Assembly: GCA_963756715.1 (NCBI GenBank)
Contig: CAVWOV010000030.1
Span: forward strand, 62,001 to 126,000
DNA: 64,000 nucleotides
Direction of reading: 5' to 3'
DNA from: VAZQ01 sp963756715
GTDB taxonomy: Bacteria > Pseudomonadota > Alphaproteobacteria > Rhizobiales > Xanthobacteraceae
Numbering within the stretch: position 1 is the first letter of the stretch; each line of letters starts with the position of its first letter. This document shows, in pieces, positions 59,698-64,000 of the stretch. The notes under the pieces were generated by a model that did no database searches, was not told the DNA's origin, and worked only from the letters and a program-made list of their open reading frames with translations. The position numbers and the translations under genes were made by a program.

Positions 59698-60578
59698 GTC
59701 GGCGCTCCCACAACATGCAACCGGGTGGGCTCCGCGATTGGCTCGATGATCTCGAACCGCCGCCCATGCTGCAGGGATGGCACCTTGGCGCGCGCCGCCG
59801 CGACCTCGGCCGGATCGATTTTGGCGAGCAAGACCCCCGGTTCAGTCCCGGCTTCCGCGATAATCCGGCCCCACGGATCAACCACGAGCGAATGGCCGAA
59901 GGTGTCGCGGCCATTCTCGTGCCTGCCGCCTTGCGCCGCCGCCAGCACGAACGAGCCGTTCTCGATCGCGCGGGCGCGCATCAGCACATGCCAGTGCGCC
60001 TCGCCGGTCTGCTTGGTGAACGCCGACGGAATGGCCAGGAATGAGCTGCCGGCTTCGGCCAGCGCACGGTAGAGCGTCGGGAAGCGCAAGTCGTAGCAGA
60101 CGCTCAGTCCCAGCCGGCCCCACGGCAGGTCGGCCACCACGGCGATCTCGCCGGGATGGTAGCTGTTCGACTCGCGATAGCTCTCGCCATTGGCGAGATC
60201 GACGTCGAACATGTGAATCTTGTCGTAACGCGCGACGATCTCGCCATCGCGGCCGATCAGGAATGAACGGTTCGCTGCCCTATCGTTCGTCAGCTTGATC
60301 GCCAGCGAACCAATATGAAGATAGACGCCGTGCTTGCGTGCCAGTTCGCGGAAGGTGGCGAGGCTCTTGTCGTCCTCCTCCTCGGCGACCACCGCGAACA
60401 GGTGCTCGCGCTTGAGCGCCAGGATGTTCGTCATCTCCGGCGTGAGGATGTAATCGGCGCCGCCGCTCTTCGCCTCATTGATCAGCTTGACGGTCGTGTC
60501 GAGATTGGCGTTCGGATGAAGTCCCGACCGCAGTTGCACCAGCCCGGCGGTGAAGGTCGTTGCCTTGCTTGTGCTCAT
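59694..60578 (-). CDS. Carbon-nitrogen hydrolase (nitrilase superfamily, Nit1-like)
   Basis: This 294-residue protein has the Glu-Lys-Cys triad: Glu48 in YILTPEMTNIL, Lys120 in ARYDKIHMFDVDL and Cys161 in GLSVCYDLRFPTLYRALAEA. This is the Nit1/NitFhit-related branch, whose known members are deaminated-glutathione amidases; that activity would fit its neighbour glutaredoxin but is inferred. It overlaps grxC by four bases upstream and DUF1178 by four bases downstream. Confidence 0.93.
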   Translation of the reverse strand: MSTSKATTFTAGLVQLRSGLHPNANLDTTVKLINEAKSGGADYILTPEMTNILALKREHLFAVVAEEEDDKSLATFRELARKHGVYLHIGSLAIKLTNDRAANRSFLIGRDGEIVARYDKIHMFDVDLANGESYRESNSYHPGEIAVVADLPWGRLGLSVCYDLRFPTLYRALAEAGSSFLAIPSAFTKQTGEAHWHVLMRARAIENGSFVLAAAQGGRHENGRDTFGHSLVVDPWGRIIAEAGTEPGVLLAKIDPAEVAAARAKVPSLQHGRRFEIIEPIAEPTRLHVVGAPT

Positions 60579-60874
60579 GCTGACGGCCTCTCGTTCGCGG
60601 CCTGCGCCGGCGCATCATTGCCGGCGAGCAGCGCATCAAGATCACCTGCTGCGTCGAGAGCATAGAGGTCGTCGCAGCCGCCGACGTGGGTTGCGCCGAT
60701 GAAGATCTGCGGCACGGTCATGCTTCCCTGCGCGCGCTCGACCATCTCGCTGCGCAAGGTGGCGTTGCCGCCGACATCGATTTCGGTGAAAGCCACTTTC
60801 TTCTCCGACAGGAGTTGCTTGGCCGCAACGCAATAGGGGCAGTAGCGGGTGGTGTAAATCTCGACTTGGACCAT
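60575..60874 (-). CDS. grxC: Glutaredoxin 3
   Basis: This 99-residue thioredoxin-fold protein has the dithiol active site TRYCPYCVAAKQLLSEKKVA, the TVPQIFIG cis-proline loop and HVGGCDDLYALDAAGDLDAL for glutathione binding. It reduces disulfides and mixed disulfides with glutathione. It is the first gene of a three-gene overlapping operon (grxC, nitrilase, DUF1178). It starts 54 bases from the end of comF. Confidence 0.96.
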   Translation of the reverse strand: MVQVEIYTTRYCPYCVAAKQLLSEKKVAFTEIDVGGNATLRSEMVERAQGSMTVPQIFIGATHVGGCDDLYALDAAGDLDALLAGNDAPAQAANERPSA

Positions 60875-60928
60875 GAACTTGGATCGCGAATGTTGAATTG
60901 AGTTTGAGGCTTAGTCTCGGTAACCCTT

Positions 60929-61726
60929 CTATATGGGAGCGCGCACCGCCGCCACAACCCGCGCGAATACCAGCACATCGACATTCGCCGCGCCGGCGCG
61001 CAGCAGCGCCCGGGCGCAGGTGTCGACGGTCGCGCCGGAGGTCAGCACATCGTCGATCAGGAGCAGTCTGCGGCCAACCACTTCCGGCTTGCCGCCGTCC
61101 GGCACACGGAAGGCGCCCTGCACGTTCGTCGCCCGTTCGGCTTGTGAGAGCCCCACTTGCTGCGGCGTCGCCTTGACGCGTTTGAGCGCCGAATAGGCGA
61201 CCGGAACTTTGCTGGCCTTCGAAACCGCTTCGGCGAGCAGCGCCGATTGGTTGAAGCGCCGGGCCCATTGCCTGCGCCAATGCAGCGGTACCGGGACGAT
61301 GGCGTCCGCTTCGGTGAGCAGGGGCTGGCCGGCATTCGTCATCCACCGCCCCATGATCGGCGCGAGGTCGAGCCGGTCGCCATATTTGAAGGCCTGCACG
61401 AGGGTGCGGGCGATCTCGTCGTACCGCACCGCGGCGCGCGCGCGGCCGTAAGCCGGCGGGTCGGCGATCGCCTCCAGGGAGAGGAGTCCCGGCCCGCCAT
61501 CGAATGCGAAGGGAATGCCGAGACGTTCGCAATAGGGCGGCGCAATGAAAGAGAGCCGCGACCAGCAGGCGGCGCATAGGCCGGCGTCGTCGACCAGTTC
61601 CCGGCAGGACGGGCAGAGTCGCGGCAGCGCCACGTCGGTGGCGAGGCGCAGGACCGTGCGCAGCGCCGCTGTGACGCGCCTGATTGGCGACGTGCGACCA
61701 GGTTCCGTGGAGGTTGCGCCTGACAT
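60929..61726 (-). CDS. comF: ComF family phosphoribosyltransferase-like protein
   Basis: This 265-residue protein has a zinc-type N-terminal double CxxC (LCPSCRELVDDAGLCAACW), then AAVRYDEIARTLVQAFKYGD, PVPLHWRRQWARRFNQSALL and the PRPP-binding loop LLLIDDVLTSGATVDTCARA. ComF proteins take part in DNA uptake in competent bacteria; in alphaproteobacteria the role is undefined. ATG 61726 gives the normal size. Confidence 0.93.
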   Translation of the reverse strand: MSGATSTEPGRTSPIRRVTAALRTVLRLATDVALPRLCPSCRELVDDAGLCAACWSRLSFIAPPYCERLGIPFAFDGGPGLLSLEAIADPPAYGRARAAVRYDEIARTLVQAFKYGDRLDLAPIMGRWMTNAGQPLLTEADAIVPVPLHWRRQWARRFNQSALLAEAVSKASKVPVAYSALKRVKATPQQVGLSQAERATNVQGAFRVPDGGKPEVVGRRLLLIDDVLTSGATVDTCARALLRAGAANVDVLVFARVVAAVRAPI

Positions 61727-61845
61727 TACGGAACGCTAGCGGCGGCGCGGTGAGCAGGCAAGCGCAGGCGATGGTCTGATCCTCGCAGATTTTGACGCCG
61801 TGACCGCGACACGGCATAAGCGCCGGCGGGGCAAGCAGGATTGCG

Positions 61846-62758
61846 ATGGCGCCGCCCGTCGTCTTCGATCGTCATCTTCTGCGCGCACGGCGCACCCGTG
61901 CGGCGGCGCTCGGGCCTGCGACCTTTCTGATCGATCGGGTCGCGGAGGACTTTTCCGATCGCCTCGCCACCGTGTTGCGCCGGTTCGAGCGCGCGGTCGA
62001 TCTCGGCACACCAACCGACGCGCTTCGCCGCGTCCTTGCCGGGAGCGGCAAGGTTGAGCACCATCATCGCCGCCAACGCGGCGGCCGGTGATCGCCGTGC
62101 CGCAGGGATGGACGCCGCACCGCTCGTGGTGGCGGCCGACGAGGAGGCGCTGCCGTTCGCAGATGCATCGCTCGATCTGGTCGTGTCCGCTCTTGCCTTG
62201 CAGTACGTCAACGATCTTCCCGGCACGCTGATCCAGATCCGCCGCGCGCTGCGGCCCGACGGGTTGCTGCTGGCGGCCCTCATCGGCGGCGACACGCTCA
62301 TTGAACTGCGCGAGGCCTTTGCGGCCGCCGAAGCCGAGATCGAAGACGGCATCTCGCCGCGCGTCGCTCCATTCGCCGATCTGCGTGACATGGGAGCACT
62401 GTTGCAGCGGGCGGGGTTCGCCCTACCGGTGACCGACGTTGACCGGTTGACGGTGCTCTATGCCTCACCGGATGCGCTGATGCGCGATCTGCGCCACATG
62501 GGCGCCACCAATCCGCTCGCAGCGCGCCGCCGCCGCCCGCTCAGGCGCGCGACGCTCACTCGGATGACGGACATCTACCGGGAGCGTTTCGCCGGTCCGG
62601 ACGGCCGTATCCGCGCGACCTTCGAGATCGTGTGGCTTTCTGGCTGGGCGCCGCATGACAGCCAGCAGCGGCCGCTCAAGCCCGGCTCGGCGCGCGCGCG
62701 ACTTGCGGATGCCCTTGGCGCCCACGAGGTTTCGGCCGGTGAGAAAGCGGGCCGCTGA
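61846..62758 (+). pseudogene. BioC/NDUFAF5-like SAM methyltransferase, single-base frame break
   Basis: The corrected protein has 303 residues. The N-terminal part from ATG 61846 (VVFDRHLLRARRTRAAALGP, ATFLIDRVAEDFSDRLATVL) is joined to the remainder (VVAADEEALPFADASLDLVV, SALALQYVNDLPGTLIQIRR, GLLLAALIGGDTLIELREAF). This is the BioC-like branch that includes the mitochondrial complex I assembly factor NDUFAF5. The frame breaks at about 62036-62038 (one extra base; the restored reading is RVLPGAARLSTIIAANAA). It is divergent from comF, as in relatives. Confidence 0.87.
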
Positions 62759-62765
62759 CCGCGCG

Positions 62766-62966
62766 TCAGGGAAAAAGCGCCGCTACGCTTGCAAAGAGTG
62801 CGTTGGTTGACGAGCCGAGGGTGGCAACGGCGGCCACGATGGCGACGCTGATGCCGGCTGCGACCATGGCATACTCAATCGCGGTGGCGCCCTGCTCGTC
62901 GTCCACGAGACGCCGGCGCATCAGCGCGACGGTGGGTCGGAGCTTGGACTTCGTCTGCTTGCGCAT
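62766..62966 (-). CDS. Flp family type IVb pilin
   Basis: This 66-residue protein has a basic leader (MRKQTKSKLRPTVALMRRRL) and prepilin-type processing site DDEQGATAIEYAMVAAG, with cleavage after the Gly and Glu at +5. The hydrophobic helix is VAAGISVAIVAAVATLGSS. This is the major subunit type of Tad pili, but no tad/cpa genes lie in the window. ATG 62966 has a weak ribosome site. The longer frame to 62999 is less likely. Confidence 0.85.
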   Translation of the reverse strand: MRKQTKSKLRPTVALMRRRLVDDEQGATAIEYAMVAAGISVAIVAAVATLGSSTNALFASVAALFP

Positions 62967-62995
62967 TTCTTGTGCTCGGTTTCCGACGTTGCAGT

Positions 62996-63400
62996 TCACA
63001 AGAGCGTCGTCAGGTGAGAGATCAGCGGTTCATCGGCGGGCGGCATCGGATAGTCCCGCAGTTGGTTGGGCCGCACCCAGCGAAGCTTTTGGCCTTCCTG
63101 CGCCATCGCGGTTCCCTCCCAGCGCCGGCAGACATACAGTGGCATCAGCAGATGGAAGTCCGGATAGCTGTGGCTCGCGAAGGTCAGCGGGGCGAGGCAT
63201 GCGTCACTGACGACAATCCCCAACTCTTCTTTCAACTCTCGGATCAGCGTTTCCTCGGGCCGTTCGCCCACTTCGACCTTGCCGCCGGGAAACTCCCACA
63301 AACCCGACATCGGTTTGCCCGGCGGACGCTCGGCGATCAGCACGCGCCCGTCAGGATCGATCAGGGCACAGGCAACGACGAGGACGACCTTCACACTCAT
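62996..63400 (-). CDS. mutT: 8-oxo-dGTP diphosphatase (MutT/Nudix)
   Basis: This 134-residue Nudix hydrolase has a complete Nudix box at residues 40-62 (GGKVEVGERPEETLIRELKE then ELGI), with catalytic Glu residues 58-59. MutT removes 8-oxo-dGTP to prevent mutation. The C-terminal LRWVRPNQLRDYPMPPADEP segment is typical of MutT. It lies between argJ and the pilin gene on the same strand. A cleavable leader is absent, as expected for a cytosolic enzyme. Confidence 0.95.
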   Translation of the reverse strand: MSVKVVLVVACALIDPDGRVLIAERPPGKPMSGLWEFPGGKVEVGERPEETLIRELKEELGIVVSDACLAPLTFASHSYPDFHLLMPLYVCRRWEGTAMAQEGQKLRWVRPNQLRDYPMPPADEPLISHLTTLL

Positions 63401-63541
63401 TGCGTCGCCTCTCAGGCTAGGAAGTCAGGGTTAATGGCAATTCAATCGGATGCCGCGGGAGTATTTGTTCCACCCCGGTCGGTTAACGGGCCGTTACGCT
63501 TCCCGCCTGCCAATGCGGTCTTGCGTGGCGCGCTACGCTCA

Positions 63542-64000
63542 TCAACTGCGGTAGTCGCCGTTGATCGCGATATATTCCTTGGTGAGATCGCAGGTCAGTA
63601 CCCGGTCGCGGCCCTTGCCGAGCCCGAGCGCGACCTTCAGCGTGATCTCCGGCTTCTTCATCACGGCCGACACCTCGGCCTCGACATAGTCCGGATCGCG
63701 CTCGCCCTTGTGGGCGACGCGGATGCCGCCGAACCAGATCGAAAGCTTGTCGCGATCCGCCGGCTCGCCGGCCTTGCCGACCGCCATGACGACGCGGCCC
63801 CAATTGGCGTCCTCGCCGGCAATCGCGGTCTTCACCAGCGGTGAGTTGGCGATCGACAACGCAATCTTCCGGGCGGAGGATTTCGACACCGCGCCGTCGA
63901 CGATGATCTCGACGAGCTTTCTCGCGCCTTCGCCGTCGCGCGCCACCTGTTCGGCCAGATTGGCGAGCACGGCGTCGAACGCCTTGCGGAGCGCCGGAAG
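63542..64000 (-). CDS. argJ: Bifunctional glutamate N-acetyltransferase/amino-acid acetyltransferase, 3' part
   Basis: The sequence enters from the right edge (reading KAFDAVLANLAEQVARDGEG) and ends with ITLKVALGLGKGRDRVLTCD, LTKEYIAINGDYRS. This is the beta-subunit end of ArgJ, an Ntn hydrolase-like enzyme of the cyclic arginine pathway. The autoprocessing Thr lies outside the window. The C-terminal YIAINGDYRS motif is diagnostic. Confidence 0.96.
   Translation of the reverse strand, partial: LPALRKAFDAVLANLAEQVARDGEGARKLVEIIVDGAVSKSSARKIALSIANSPLVKTAIAGEDANWGRVVMAVGKAGEPADRDKLSIWFGGIRVAHKGERDPDYVEAEVSAVMKKPEITLKVALGLGKGRDRVLTCDLTKEYIAINGDYRS

Noticed and set aside
1..64000. tRNA or rRNA genes, prophage or integrase genes
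   Set aside because: I looked in the intergenic spaces and found no cloverleaf, rRNA motif, integrase or phage structural gene; the accessory character comes from catabolic genes and small repeats.

Overview
The window is high-GC DNA from an alphaproteobacterium of the order Hyphomicrobiales, most likely Bradyrhizobiaceae/Xanthobacteraceae-like (Bradyrhizobium, Rhodopseudomonas or Pseudolabrys relatives). Three things point there. The housekeeping order lysC, ptsP, prfA, prmC, DUF4167 with ubiG divergent from lysC is typical of the group. The formate dehydrogenase locus carries the group's accessory genes (DUF3305, DUF3306, TorD-like chaperone, short Tat protein, large 4Fe-4S protein). The intergenic spaces hold palindromic repeats of kinds common in these genomes. 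All identifications were made by reading the sequence, without database searches.

Layout. (1) 1-12.7 kb: a periplasmic, cytochrome b-linked formate dehydrogenase locus with maturation and accessory genes; a caspase-like gene with two Tudor-like domains sits in it on the opposite strand. (2) 12.9-16.3 kb: a porin-like outer-membrane protein, a tandem pair of Lin0512-family genes, DUF1993, and a small coiled-coil protein between palindromic repeats. (3) 16.4-29.7 kb: an accessory catabolic region. It has three NMT1/THI5-like substrate-binding proteins and no permease, a 2-oxoglutarate/Fe(II)-type oxygenase, an MDR dehydrogenase, a two-subunit NDP-forming acyl-CoA synthetase, and a tight operon DUF1445, gamma-glutamyltransferase, diaminopropionate ammonia-lyase, M20 peptidase. 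(4) 29.9-39.9 kb: a lone ectB-like aminotransferase, phosphoenolpyruvate carboxylase, a tricarboxylate-type binding protein, a DHA2 efflux pump, a universal stress protein and small genes. (5) 39.9-53.4 kb: mainly core genes (cupin, gloB, DUF4167, prmC, prfA, ptsP, FkbM methyltransferase, mgtC, lysC, a pepsin-like secreted protein, ubiG). (6) 53.4-58.4 kb: a second accessory patch with two more THI5-like proteins, a second oxygenase and a RidA. (7) 58.6-64 kb: a response regulator, then DUF1178-nitrilase-grxC, comF, a methyltransferase, an Flp pilin, mutT and the 3' end of argJ.

Two themes stand out. First, at least nine clear single-base frame breaks occur in genes that are otherwise well conserved; most are insertions and each repairs to a normal-length protein. 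Residual sequencing or assembly indels are the simplest explanation, so those genes are best read as probably intact in the organism. Second, THI5-like binding proteins recur beside Fe(II) oxygenases, RidA and amino-acid-cleaving enzymes. Two of them lack any export signal, and two share an upstream GTATAC-centred box. Other points of interest are a 78-bp palindromic repeat inserted in frame in prmC, a 43-bp element with a possible 11-codon leader repeated upstream of two genes, the caspase-Tudor protein and the pepsin-like protease.
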